Source: Desulfocucumis palustris (GTDB taxonomy: Bacteria > Bacillota > Desulfotomaculia > Desulfotomaculales > Desulfocucumaceae). From it: a stretch of 64,000 bases of DNA. Shown piece by piece: positions 16,340 to 24,279 of the stretch (its first letter is position 1; every line of letters starts with the position of its first letter). The notes under the pieces were generated by a model. That model did no database searches. It saw only the letters and a program-made list of their open reading frames with translations, and was not told the DNA's origin. The translations under genes and the position numbers were made by a program. Location: NCBI RefSeq assembly GCF_002933875.1, contig NZ_BFAV01000071.1:62001-126000 (forward strand), in the 5' to 3' direction.

Positions 16340-17191
16340 CTAACTGTAGTTGTAAAAACCGCGGCCGGTCTTCCTGCCCAGGTGTCCGGCCCTTACCAAT
16401 TTGCGCAGCAACGGGCAGGGGCGGTATTTGGAATCGCCTGTTTCATTGTAAAGGGTTTCCGTTACCATCAGCATTGTGTCCAGTCCTATCAGGTCGGACA
16501 GGGCCAGCGGGCCGATGGGATGGTTGGCGCCCAGCATCATGCCTTTGTCAATGTCCTGGGCTGAGGCCACACCCTCCATTAATACAAACATGGCCTCGTT
16601 AAGCATGGGTACCAGTATCCGGTTTACCGCAAACAGGGGAGATTCGTTTACCAGTATGTACTCCTTACCGAATTTCTCCACCAGTTCAATGGTGGCCTGA
16701 AGCGTTCCGCCATCGGTTTCCGCGCCCTTAATAATTTCCACCAGCTTCATTACCGGCACAGGATTGAAAAAATGCATGCCTATAAACTTACCCGGTCTGG
16801 AGGTCGAGGCAGCCATTTCAGTGATGCTCAATCCCGATGTGTTGGAGGCGAAAATTGCAGCGGGGCCGCAAAGACCGTCCAACTCCCGGTAAAGTTCTTT
16901 TTTTAGCTCCATTTTTTCAATTACGGCTTCAATAACAAAATCGCAGCTGGACAAATCTTTTAAAGCGGTTGTTCCTTTAATCCTGGACAATAATTGTTCC
17001 GCATCTTCCTTTGTAATACGGTTTTTCTTCAAATCCCTGTCCAGATTTTTTTGGATGGCGGCCATGCCCCGGCTTACAAAATCTTCCGTCATATCCCGCA
17101 TAACCACCTGGAATCCCGATTGCGCGGCCACCTGGGCAATACCGCAACCCATGGTGCCGGCTCCCACCACTCCCACCATTTTTATACTCAT
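16340..17191 (-). CDS. hbd: 3-hydroxybutyryl-CoA dehydrogenase
   Basis: Oxidises 3-hydroxyacyl-CoA to 3-oxoacyl-CoA with NAD(P), in beta-oxidation or butyrate-type metabolism. 283 residues, standard length. A Rossmann motif, GVVGAGTMGCGIAQVAAQSG, opens the protein; FASNTSGLSITEMA and the catalytic-His segment MHFFNPVPVMKLVEII follow. The C-terminal helical domain has the GPLALSDLIGLDTML segment. ATG 17191 follows GGAGGAA by six bases; the frame stays open upstream to 17278 but without support. No other beta-oxidation gene is adjacent apart from the small AMP-binding domain gene downstream on the same strand. Confidence 0.93.
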   Translation of the reverse strand: MSIKMVGVVGAGTMGCGIAQVAAQSGFQVVMRDMTEDFVSRGMAAIQKNLDRDLKKNRITKEDAEQLLSRIKGTTALKDLSSCDFVIEAVIEKMELKKELYRELDGLCGPAAIFASNTSGLSITEMAASTSRPGKFIGMHFFNPVPVMKLVEIIKGAETDGGTLQATIELVEKFGKEYILVNESPLFAVNRILVPMLNEAMFVLMEGVASAQDIDKGMMLGANHPIGPLALSDLIGLDTMLMVTETLYNETGDSKYRPCPLLRKLVRAGHLGRKTGRGFYNYS

Positions 17192-17356
17192 TGCTGTTTC
17201 CTCCGTTAATAACCATTTTACAGTTTTTATGGTGTATTTTAAACTGTGAAAAAAGCCGTGTCTGAATATTCTGTTCAATAGTTCTCTATATATTGTGAAA
17301 ATCCTTCATATTACGCTGTTAAATTCTTAAAAAAAGAAATCCAGTAAATATAATTT

Positions 17357-17386
17357 TTGAAAAGATTTTTTCCATCCGGTTATAAA
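17357..17386 (+). promoter_or_regulatory. Sigma-A-type promoter upstream of lspA
   Basis: TTGAAA at 17357-17362, an 18-base spacer and TATAAA at 17381-17386. It is the best promoter match in front of the lspA-rluD pair and leaves a leader of about 200 bases. Confidence 0.6.
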
Positions 17387-17423
17387 ATATTAAGGCTTAT
17401 TAATAAAAAGAGGCGGTGAAGCA

Positions 17424-17471
17424 TTGTTTGCTGAAAATGATTCGTGGTATTATGAGGGTTGGTTGGAGTAA
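17424..17471 (+). CDS. Possible 15-residue leader peptide upstream of lspA
   Basis: A TTG behind AGGCGGTG opens a frame for MFAENDSWYYEGWLE. It is rich in aromatic and acidic residues, with two Trp and two Tyr, and ends 130 bases before the likely lspA start. An inverted repeat (GAAGTTATA / TATAACTTC, about 17510-17542) lies between it and lspA. It may be a leader peptide, a small protein, or chance. I do not recognise it. Confidence 0.3.
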   Translation: MFAENDSWYYEGWLE

Positions 17472-17509
17472 CAAAATTTGCTTTATGGTTATAATAAACA
17501 AATAAGGAA

Positions 17510-17550
17510 AGAAGTTATATCTTCTCCAGGCCGGTATAACTTCTTACTTT
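17510..17550 (+). promoter_or_regulatory. Hairpin in the lspA leader
   Basis: Arms GAAGTTATA and TATAACTTC are perfectly complementary with a 15-base loop, followed by TTACTTTTAG. It could be an attenuator-like structure in the leader of lspA. The T-run is interrupted, so termination would be weak. Confidence 0.35.
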
Positions 17551-17600
17551 TAGAAAATATGGAAAAAGAAATTTTTTTGAAAATATATGGGGGTCAGGAA

Positions 17601-18074
17601 TTGGCATTGTTAATAACCGTTCTTTTAACGATACTGACAGACCAGTTAAGTAAATTTTTAATACAGCGGGCCATGGAACTGGGGCAGTCCATTCCCGTCA
17701 TAGACAATATATTTCACATAACATACATACTTAATCCCGGAGCCGCCTTCGGCATACTGGCCAACCGGACGGTTTTTTTCATCATAGCTACGGTTTTGGT
17801 TGTCCTGGGTGTGATTATCTTTTATTTCCGCAGCGGGCAAAAGAAAGGAATGCTCCCCGTGGCCCTGGGGCTGTTATTGGGAGGAGCCGCGGGAAACCTC
17901 ATCGACCGCCTGCGCTACGCCAAGGTGGTGGATTTTATCGACTTCAGGGTGTGGCCGGTTTTTAACCTGGCGGATACAGCCATAGTATGCGGAGCAGGGC
18001 TGCTGGTGCTGATATTATGGTTTAGCGAAAAGGAGAAATCCCGGGACAGGGTTGATTCCGATGCCAACGGTTAA
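17601..18074 (+). CDS. lspA: Lipoprotein signal peptidase (signal peptidase II)
   Basis: Aspartic protease in the membrane that cleaves signal peptides from lipidated prolipoproteins. From TTG 17601 the product is 157 residues, the usual size, and starts directly with the first membrane segment (LLITVLLTILTDQLSKFLIQ). The family signature is complete: NPGAAFGIL, then GAAGNLIDRLRYAKVVDFID and FNLADTAIVCG with the two catalytic Asp. The frame stays open back to 17478, and an ATG at 17559 would add 14 residues, but the earlier starts lack a ribosome binding site; GGGGG lies seven bases before TTG 17601. The end overlaps the start of rluD, so the two are coupled. Confidence 0.9.
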   Translation: MALLITVLLTILTDQLSKFLIQRAMELGQSIPVIDNIFHITYILNPGAAFGILANRTVFFIIATVLVVLGVIIFYFRSGQKKGMLPVALGLLLGGAAGNLIDRLRYAKVVDFIDFRVWPVFNLADTAIVCGAGLLVLILWFSEKEKSRDRVDSDANG

Positions 18075-19002
18075 TAGTTACCACGTGGAACCCGGGGGCG
18101 CGGGGGTGCGGCTGGACGTGTTTCTGGCCGGGGAGAATCCGGACTTAAGCCGCTCCCATGTACAGAAACTCCTGGAGGACGGCCAGGTTACCGTCAACGG
18201 CGGTCCGGCCAGGGCCAGTTACCGGGTAAAAACCGGTGACGTTATAATGCTGACAGTGCCGCCGCCGGTGGAAATGAAAGTTGAGCCGGAGCCCATACCC
18301 CTGGATATTTATTATGAGGACGAAGATGTGCTGGTGGTGAATAAGCCCCGGGGAATGGTGGTGCACCCGGCAGAGGGAAACTATTCGGGAACCCTGGTTA
18401 ACGCGGTGCTTTATCACTGCCGGGATCTTTCCGGGATAAACGGCGTTCTCCGTCCCGGTATAGTTCACAGGCTGGACAAGGACACCTCAGGTTTATTGAT
18501 GGTGGCCAAAAATGACGTCTCGCACGTGGAACTGGCCAGCCAGTTAAAAGACAGGCAGGTGGTGAGGCGCTACCTGGCCCTGGCGCACGGTGTGGTTAAG
18601 GCTGAGCGCGGGGTGGTTGACGCTCCCATCGGCAGGGACCCCGGGGACCGTCAGAGGATGGCGGTGGTGTTCAGAAACGGCAAGCCCGCGGTGACCCACT
18701 ACAGAGTGAAAAAAAAGTATCAAAACCACACATATATGGAACTGCGCCTGGAGACCGGCAGGACTCACCAGATCAGGGTGCATTTGAGTTACATCGGCCA
18801 TCCTGTGGTGGGGGACCCCAAATATGGCCCGGCAAGGCCTCATTTCGGGCTGGACGGACAGTTTTTGCACGCTGCCGTACTGGGGTTTAAACATCCCCGC
18901 AGCGGGCAATTTATTCAGTTCGAGTCACCTCTGCCCGGGGTGCTGGCTGCTGTGCTGGCAGAACTTGAAGAGTCCGCCCCCGGGTTAGCCATGGATCAGT
19001 GA
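18061..19002 (+). CDS. rluD: RluD-family 23S rRNA pseudouridine synthase
   Basis: Converts specific uridines in large-subunit rRNA to pseudouridine. About 313 residues. An N-terminal S4 RNA-binding domain (LDVFLAGENPDLSRSHVQKL) is followed by the synthase domain with the catalytic Asp in HRLDKDTSGLLMVAKN. The family motifs GRTHQIRVHL and GHPVVGDPKYG are present. ATG 18061 is preferred; an in-frame TTG three codons earlier is possible. It overlaps the end of lspA by 14 bases, the common lspA-rluD arrangement in Firmicutes. Its stop overlaps the end of a convergent DUF441 gene. Confidence 0.93.
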   Translation: MPTVNSYHVEPGGAGVRLDVFLAGENPDLSRSHVQKLLEDGQVTVNGGPARASYRVKTGDVIMLTVPPPVEMKVEPEPIPLDIYYEDEDVLVVNKPRGMVVHPAEGNYSGTLVNAVLYHCRDLSGINGVLRPGIVHRLDKDTSGLLMVAKNDVSHVELASQLKDRQVVRRYLALAHGVVKAERGVVDAPIGRDPGDRQRMAVVFRNGKPAVTHYRVKKKYQNHTYMELRLETGRTHQIRVHLSYIGHPVVGDPKYGPARPHFGLDGQFLHAAVLGFKHPRSGQFIQFESPLPGVLAAVLAELEESAPGLAMDQ

Positions 19003-19457
19003 TTATACTTTTTCCGGTACAAAATTTCCAGGAAAAGGGCGCTGATGCCGGCAGCGGTCAGCGGGCCCACCGGGACACCGTTAAACAGTATGATTCCGAA
19101 AATGGAGCCGATAATAAGCCCGAATATTATTTCCGGCTCCAAATGCATGAGCCTAATGCCTTCCCCGTTCATATGGGTGGCCAGCGCCCCGCCGATGATG
19201 GAAAGTATGCCGGGCAGGGAGGTCAGGTTATAAACCAGGTCCTTCTCAGTTACCACCCCATTGGCCACGGGCACCAGTATGGAGAGCAGAAGGAAGAGCA
19301 GTCCCGCCTCCAGACCCCGCCGCTCCGCCAGGGGGAAAAAAAAGTTCAGGTTGGACAGCCTGAGTATAAGAAGAATGCAGGCTGCTATGGAAATAAGGTT
19401 GGAGCGGGCAACAATTCCTACCATTAATAGTATTACCAGCTGTGGCACGCCGGGCAA
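18996..19457 (-). CDS. DUF441 family membrane protein
   Basis: 153 residues with four to five predicted membrane segments, for example LISIAACILLILRL, GLLFLLLSILVPVANGVV and IIFGLIIGSIFGIILFNGV. The order of hydrophobic and Gly-rich loops (GALATHMNGEGI, GVPVGPLTAAGI) matches the DUF441 (YtwI-like) family, which has no known function. TTG 19457 follows GGGGGG by seven bases. It is monocistronic and convergent with rluD, overlapping it by seven bases. Confidence 0.8.
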   Translation of the reverse strand: MPGVPQLVILLMVGIVARSNLISIAACILLILRLSNLNFFFPLAERRGLEAGLLFLLLSILVPVANGVVTEKDLVYNLTSLPGILSIIGGALATHMNGEGIRLMHLEPEIIFGLIIGSIFGIILFNGVPVGPLTAAGISALFLEILYRKKYNH

Positions 19458-19556
19458 GGCACATCCCCCCTGTTTTTAGGTGATGGGTGATATGTATTAA
19501 TGGTATTTGCCCGGGCATGCAAATATGTATAAAAAACTGGATGTTAATACCAGTAA

Positions 19557-19607
19557 GACCTCCCTGGCTGATGGATATGGATAGCCGGCGGGAGGTCCTG
19601 TTTTTTT
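19557..19607. terminator. Stem with T-run near the end of the phosphosulfolactate synthase gene
   Basis: GACCTCCC at 19557-19564 pairs with GGGAGGTC at 19590-19597. The T-run follows on the plus strand, although the adjacent gene is on the minus strand, so the direction of action is unclear. The loop is long (25 bases). Confidence 0.4.
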
Positions 19608-19608
19608 A

Positions 19609-20418
19609 CTATTTGTTTTTGTCTATGGCGGTTTTCAGGGTATCGGCCCTCAACCCCACCCGCAATGCTTCCAGGGCCATAATTTCGTCAGGGGCGATGT
19701 TGCCGAGGTTTACATTGGGGCCGAAGCGGTTGATAAGCTCCAGTTGTTGGTCCTTCTGGGGCGCTTCCCAGATGATAATCCTGGGATCCTCTATTTCAGC
19801 CAGCAGCATGTCAAGATCATCCTTGATGAAATTCCCGTGCTGGTCATAGAGGCCGACGTTGATGCCCGACTCCCTGCCCTCCAGGATAACCCGGAAAGCG
19901 CCGTTTTTCAGATCTGTTTTAATCATTTCCGCCATTACCGGCACCGGAGGATTACATTCCCCCACTTTTTTGCCCACCTCGGTCAATACTTTAAACCCCA
20001 TGTCTCCGGCCCTGACGATGGCTCTTTCTCTCACCTCCGGTGATAGGCTGATGGTTCCGTCGGAAACCTCAATGCAGGTAAATCCCAGGCTTTTGGCCAG
20101 ATAAAGGAACTCTTCCAGTTTATTCTGGAGCAAAGCCACTTCCAGAAAAGTGCCTCCGGGGTAAATATCTATTCCGTAAGATTTGACCAGTTCTATTTTT
20201 TCCTCCAGTATATTGTCCTTGTACAAAGCCGTGGTTCCGAATCCAAGCTTGATTAAGTCCACGTACTCCCCCGAGGTGTTGAGCAAATCCCTGGTTTCTC
20301 CCAGACCCACTCCCTTGTCGAGAATCATGGTCAGCCCCTGGACCCTGGGCCGGGCCAACCTGTCCCCCAGTGGAAATGTTATCAAATCCCTCCAGATATT
20401 CGATTTTAAATAAATCAT
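19609..20418 (-). CDS. comA: Phosphosulfolactate synthase
   Basis: Adds sulfite to phosphoenolpyruvate to give (2R)-phospho-3-sulfolactate. This is the first step of coenzyme M synthesis in methanogens and of sulfolactate formation in Bacillus spores (YitD). 269 residues, usual length. Characteristic stretches include KGVGLGETRDLLNTSGEYVD, IKLGFGTTALY, YPGGTFLEVAL, EVSDGTISLS and VILEGRESGINVGLYD. ATG 20418 follows AGGGGTG by five bases. No comB or comC homologue is adjacent, so the product's fate cannot be read from the window; sulfolactate as a spore or sulfur-metabolism compound is an inference. Confidence 0.9.
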   Translation of the reverse strand: MIYLKSNIWRDLITFPLGDRLARPRVQGLTMILDKGVGLGETRDLLNTSGEYVDLIKLGFGTTALYKDNILEEKIELVKSYGIDIYPGGTFLEVALLQNKLEEFLYLAKSLGFTCIEVSDGTISLSPEVRERAIVRAGDMGFKVLTEVGKKVGECNPPVPVMAEMIKTDLKNGAFRVILEGRESGINVGLYDQHGNFIKDDLDMLLAEIEDPRIIIWEAPQKDQQLELINRFGPNVNLGNIAPDEIMALEALRVGLRADTLKTAIDKNK

Positions 20419-20851
20419 TAAAACACCCCTTCCCGGTCTGCCGCATTCATACCCGGGGCGTGGCGTAAAACCAGGCAGCCGTAAACGGTTCCGGGGTATG
20501 TGCCGCTTCTCAATAAATTATTCATGGCGGCAGGCATTGGTTACATGAGGGGCCGGCGGCCTGAAACGGGGTGTGGCGGGCATGAATGTCCCGATGGTCC
20601 GCTGGAGGCTGTTGGACTGGAATAGAATTTTGATAATGACATTTAGAAGGAATTATATGACAAATATCGAAATCGAAAATAGATGCCAAATATCTTCACA
20701 ACTGGCTAAAACTGTGATTATTCTAAAGATAAGTTGACTTCCGGCTGGCTGGATGGATGGATTAACAAAAGAAACCATAGATGCTGATTTTGAATCTTTT
20801 AAGGATTATGTAATGAGGCGCCGCAGGTGCATCTGCTAAAATAAGCCACCC
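20419..20851. other. Intergenic region without a recognisable gene
   Basis: No gene is supported. Two short plus-strand frames could be debris of an older gene: one at about 20657 behind AGAAGGA (26 codons), and one at about 20755 ending before 20840. The composition is more AT-rich than the flanks. I see no terminal repeats. Confidence 0.4.
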
Positions 20852-21208
20852 CTAAGATGACACAAGTTTACGCAACCGTTCTAGTTGCGCTTCCGGGTTA
20901 AGCAATACTTCATTAACCGATGCATTAATACAATGCTCTAATTCTTCCCGGGAAATTCCATTTGAATATACAATCAGCAAACAATCATGCAGTTCTCTTA
21001 TTTTATGCAATAAAGCAAAATCATCCGTTTTAGCAGTGTCTAAAGAAATAAATATTATCTCCGGCTTCTTGGTAACAATATACGTGATTGACTCGTCTTC
21101 TTTACCGGACTCATAAATCATGCAGCCAAGATTCCATAGCACTAATTTTAGGTTGTAAATAATTTCTGAACCATTATCGATTATGAGAACGGTTTTTTCG
21201 TTGTCCAC
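20852..21208 (-). CDS. Degenerate response-regulator receiver protein
   Basis: 118 residues spanning a single receiver-like domain. The strand order matches CheY: VLIIDNG, then PEIIFISLDTAKTDDFALL, LLIVYSNG and SVNEVLLNPEAQLERL. Key residues are missing: only one acidic residue remains after strand 1, Ser stands where the phosphoacceptor Asp is expected after strand 3, and Asn replaces the strand-5 Lys. It is therefore probably a phosphorylation-independent pseudo-receiver. There is no output domain. GTG 21208 lies six bases after AAGGAGG, and that site forms the 3' arm of a hairpin downstream of a c-di-GMP riboswitch. Its partner is unknown; control by c-di-GMP suggests motility, adhesion or sporulation. 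Confidence 0.7.
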   Translation of the reverse strand: MDNEKTVLIIDNGSEIIYNLKLVLWNLGCMIYESGKEDESITYIVTKKPEIIFISLDTAKTDDFALLHKIRELHDCLLIVYSNGISREELEHCINASVNEVLLNPEAQLERLRKLVSS

Positions 21209-21233
21209 AAAAAGCCTCCTTAAAATAAGGAGG
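21205..21233 (-). promoter_or_regulatory. Riboswitch expression platform: hairpin sequestering the ribosome binding site
   Basis: On the minus strand CCTCCTTA pairs perfectly with TAAGGAGG (loop TTT) and is followed by CTTTTT and the GTG start. The 3' arm is the Shine-Dalgarno sequence of the pseudo-receiver gene. It can act as a weak terminator, as a translation block, or both, under control of the aptamer upstream. Confidence 0.7.
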
Positions 21234-21257
21234 GTCATATGGGTGCTCTTTCCGGCA

Positions 21258-21345
21258 CTGGGAGCAGCTGGCTGTCATAGGCTAAACACCCTTAGACCCT
21301 CTAGTTTTGCGCCACAACCTTTCGGTTGCTTTGCCCGAGCTATTT
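21258..21345 (-). ncRNA. c-di-GMP-I (GEMM) riboswitch aptamer
   Basis: Read on the minus strand from about 21345. The conserved core GGGCAAAGC is followed by a helix AACC-GAAA-GGTT with a GAAA tetraloop, then GGCGCAAAAC, the second conserved core. The second helix carries TCTAAG and CTATGA, which fit the 11-nucleotide GAAA tetraloop receptor with a compensating U-A pair in place of C-G. AGCCAGCTGC closes the aptamer. These are the defining parts of the GEMM-I class that binds c-di-GMP (or cGAMP in the Ib variants). It lies about 50 bases upstream of the pseudo-receiver gene. Confidence 0.85.
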
Positions 21346-21529
21346 TTACAATACGAATTATATAGGAATAATGTATCAGGTAGAATAGGCCGTATTTCTT
21401 ATAAAATTAAGACATTAGTCACATTGCTACTGGGATAAATTTCCCGATGCCGTGGGACAGGCTTGTTTGTAAAATGCCAGGCGTTTGAAAGGGCAACCGT
21501 TAACCTGTAATTGCCGCGCTAAGAACTTA

Positions 21530-21563
21530 AAAAAATACCCTCACTCCGGAGAGCGAGAGTATT
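21530..21563 (-). terminator. Rho-independent terminator of the MFS gene
   Basis: On the minus strand the imperfect stem TACTCTCGCTC / GAGTGAGGGTA with loop TCCG is followed by TTTTTTT. Confidence 0.8.
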
Positions 21564-21569
21564 CGGGGG

Positions 21570-22901
21570 TTAGCTTTTATTATCGCCGTCGGGGAGGGGT
21601 TTTTTAAGGGGAAACAGTCCAAGCGCCGGTTCCGGCGGCCCGTTCCGCTGTTTTTTCTCAGCCCGGCCCTGGTCGGCTTCGGCTTTGTTATCAGAGGTTT
21701 TTTCCATGTCTTTAACCCTTATCAGTAGTAGGGAGGATATGGCGGCAACGGCCGCCAGCCCCGCGGCCGACCAGAACATGAAAGGCCGGCCCTGGCCCAG
21801 CAGGATGCCGAAGGCGGGAGGGCCGAAGGCCACCCCGAAAAATCTCACGGAGCCGTACAGTGAGGTTACGATGCCCCTTCTTTCAGCCGCGCATGAACTG
21901 GTGATAATTGTGTTAAGGCAGGGAAGGGTCAGCCCGGTGCCGACTCCCGCCAGGGATATGCCCACGAAAAATAAAATGGTGTTGTTTTGAAAAATCCCCA
22001 GCAGCGCCATGGAGCCGGCGATTACCGAAAGGCCTGCCACCACCAGCCATTTCATCAGTTTTACTTTTTTCTTTATTAATAATCCCGTGGCAAAGGAAGT
22101 GGCGCTCATAAAAAGCACCGGCACCGCCAGGGCGAATCCTTTTATTACACCCTTCAAATTATATGTTTTTTCCAGGAATTCCGAAAGGAAGAAGAGCACT
22201 CCGAAGAGCACCAGTAGGGCAACCATGCCGGCTAAAAAGGAAGTAAGCAGCATGGCGGATTTTTTTTCGAATATTTTTTTGACCGAATTAAGATACTCAT
22301 TCACTTTCTGGGTGGTCCTGTTGGACTTGGGCTCCTTTACCAGAAACCACAGGCCAAGGGTAATGGGAATGACCACCAGGGGAAAAAAAAGAAAAACGGC
22401 ATACCACACAATAAGGCCGATGGCCGCCCCCAGGATCGGGCTTATAACCTTTCCGAAGCCATTGGCCGCCTCTATTATTCCCAGGGTTTTGCTGCGCTCC
22501 TTGCCCTGGAAGAGATCGCCGCAAAGGGCCATGGCAATGGGTGCCGTGCCCGCCGCGCCGATTCCCTGCAGCACCCTGCCCCCCAGTATCACCGGGAAGG
22601 CCGCCTCTTTAAAAAAAATGGCGGCCAGGCCGGCCATCACTCCTCCCAGTCCGTACAGGACAAGTGAAGGCAATATAACTATTTTACGGCCGTAGCGGTC
22701 AGATAAAAAACCAGCCAGAGGGATTATCAGGCCAGCGGGAATGGAAAACAGGCTTATTATCAGGCTAAGTTTGAAATCAGTCAGGCCAAAAGCCGACTTT
22801 ATTGCAGGTAGCACGGGAATAATCATTGAATTGCCCAGCACCATGATAAACGGAACTCCACTGAGAGCAGCCACGGTGGCCGTATTTGCTTTTCCCGGCA
22901 T
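21570..22901 (-). CDS. MFS drug/metabolite efflux transporter (DHA1 family)
   Basis: 443 residues with twelve predicted membrane helices, a proton-coupled exporter of the major facilitator superfamily. The first half has the motif A region GFLSDRYGRKIVILPSLVL between helices 2 and 3 and a motif C-like segment, GAAGTAPIAMALCGDLFQG. The second half opens after a charged loop (KKIFEKKSAML). The C-terminal tail of about 50 residues is cytoplasmic, charged and proline-rich. ATG 22901 follows AAGGATG. Overall closest in feel to the Bmr/YitG-type exporters of Bacillus. Substrate unknown. The neighbouring pseudo-receiver gene is separated from it by a terminator and lies downstream. Confidence 0.88.
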   Translation of the reverse strand: MPGKANTATVAALSGVPFIMVLGNSMIIPVLPAIKSAFGLTDFKLSLIISLFSIPAGLIIPLAGFLSDRYGRKIVILPSLVLYGLGGVMAGLAAIFFKEAAFPVILGGRVLQGIGAAGTAPIAMALCGDLFQGKERSKTLGIIEAANGFGKVISPILGAAIGLIVWYAVFLFFPLVVIPITLGLWFLVKEPKSNRTTQKVNEYLNSVKKIFEKKSAMLLTSFLAGMVALLVLFGVLFFLSEFLEKTYNLKGVIKGFALAVPVLFMSATSFATGLLIKKKVKLMKWLVVAGLSVIAGSMALLGIFQNNTILFFVGISLAGVGTGLTLPCLNTIITSSCAAERRGIVTSLYGSVRFFGVAFGPPAFGILLGQGRPFMFWSAAGLAAVAAISSLLLIRVKDMEKTSDNKAEADQGRAEKKQRNGPPEPALGLFPLKKPLPDGDNKS

Positions 22902-22935
22902 GAATTCACATCCTTGTTGTTAGGGTGAGCTGACT

Positions 22936-22954
22936 GGGGACATTTCTTCATGAA
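22936..22954. repeat. Solo end of a dispersed repeat (family 2)
   Basis: GGGGACATTTCTTCATGAA matches the left ends of the elements at 34287 and 42482. No matching right end is found close by, so this is a fragment. Confidence 0.45.
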
Positions 22955-23101
22955 TTTTACCTCTATATTGTCTCTCCCCTTTTTCGGCGGTATGCATTTA
23001 CATTCGTTTTCGAACATACAAATATTAGGAAAATAAACCGCCGCTACATCTAATGGTAATTGCTTCCCTGATGTGGCAGCCGAAAACGGAGGAGAATATT
23101 A

Positions 23102-23377
23102 ATGTTGTTCATGTTTGATAAAATTGTTTTTTTAATGGCTTTCTGCAGGTTTTTATCCTCCACCATAGAGTTTTCCGCGGCACTTCTCATGCTTCGCTTC
23201 AACAGCGTGGAGACCGCTTTTAAAATAAACGCCGCCCTGGCCCTGGTGGGACCCACGGTGATGCTTACGGTTACTTCCCTGGGCCTGGTGGGTCTGGCCG
23301 GTAAAATTTCCTTCTCCGGCATGGTTTTTGTTCTGTTGGGGATTGGATTTATATTTTATGGCGTGAACAGAATTTAA
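23102..23377 (+). CDS. YqhV-like (DUF2619) membrane protein
   Basis: 91 residues with three predicted membrane helices and very short loops (MAFCRFLSSTIEFSAALLM, AALALVGPTVMLTVTSLGL, MVFVLLGIGFIFYGV). It fits the YqhV/DUF2619 family found next to sporulation stage III genes in Bacillus; function unknown. Strong ribosome binding site GGAGGAG before ATG 23102. It stands alone just upstream of the pyr operon promoter. Confidence 0.75.
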   Translation: MLFMFDKIVFLMAFCRFLSSTIEFSAALLMLRFNSVETAFKINAALALVGPTVMLTVTSLGLVGLAGKISFSGMVFVLLGIGFIFYGVNRI

Positions 23378-23407
23378 TGCATTCCCGGCTTAATTTGCAA
23401 ATTTTTA

Positions 23408-23436
23408 TTGACAGATGGTGCTGTCCTTTGATAATC
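23408..23436 (+). promoter_or_regulatory. Promoter of the pyr operon
   Basis: A perfect TTGACA at 23408-23413 and GATAAT at 23430-23435 with a 16-base spacer. It sits directly upstream of the first PyrR attenuator. Confidence 0.7.
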
Positions 23437-23457
23437 TTTTTCTAATGTACAAGGAAC

Positions 23458-24128
<671 letters not shown>

Positions 24129-24141
24129 CCTAAAAGAGTCA

Positions 24142-24245
24142 TCCTTTAAACAGCGGTCCCGTGAGGCCGGCAAGGAAGGACTTTATTTATACCCTGCCGG
24201 CCTCCGCCCGGTGTGATTTTACACACCGGGGAGGCCTTTTTTATG
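24142..24245 (+). promoter_or_regulatory. PyrR-dependent attenuator 2 (between pyrR and pyrB)
   Basis: A second PyrR-binding core, GCGGTCCCGTGAGGCCGG followed by CAAGGA (24142-24176), is followed by a strong terminator with stem GGCCTCCGCCCGGTGTG / CACACCGGGGAGGCC and TTTTTT (to 24242). The region between can pair with either structure, as in the Bacillus pyrR-pyrP-pyrB attenuators. Confidence 0.85.
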
Positions 24246-24279
24246 CCCGCCCCGGGCAAACATAATGGAGGGAGTGCAG

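Noticed and set aside
17478-17600. N-terminal extension of lspA from TTG 17478
   Set aside because: It crosses the leader hairpin, lacks a ribosome binding site and would give an LspA about 40 residues longer than usual.
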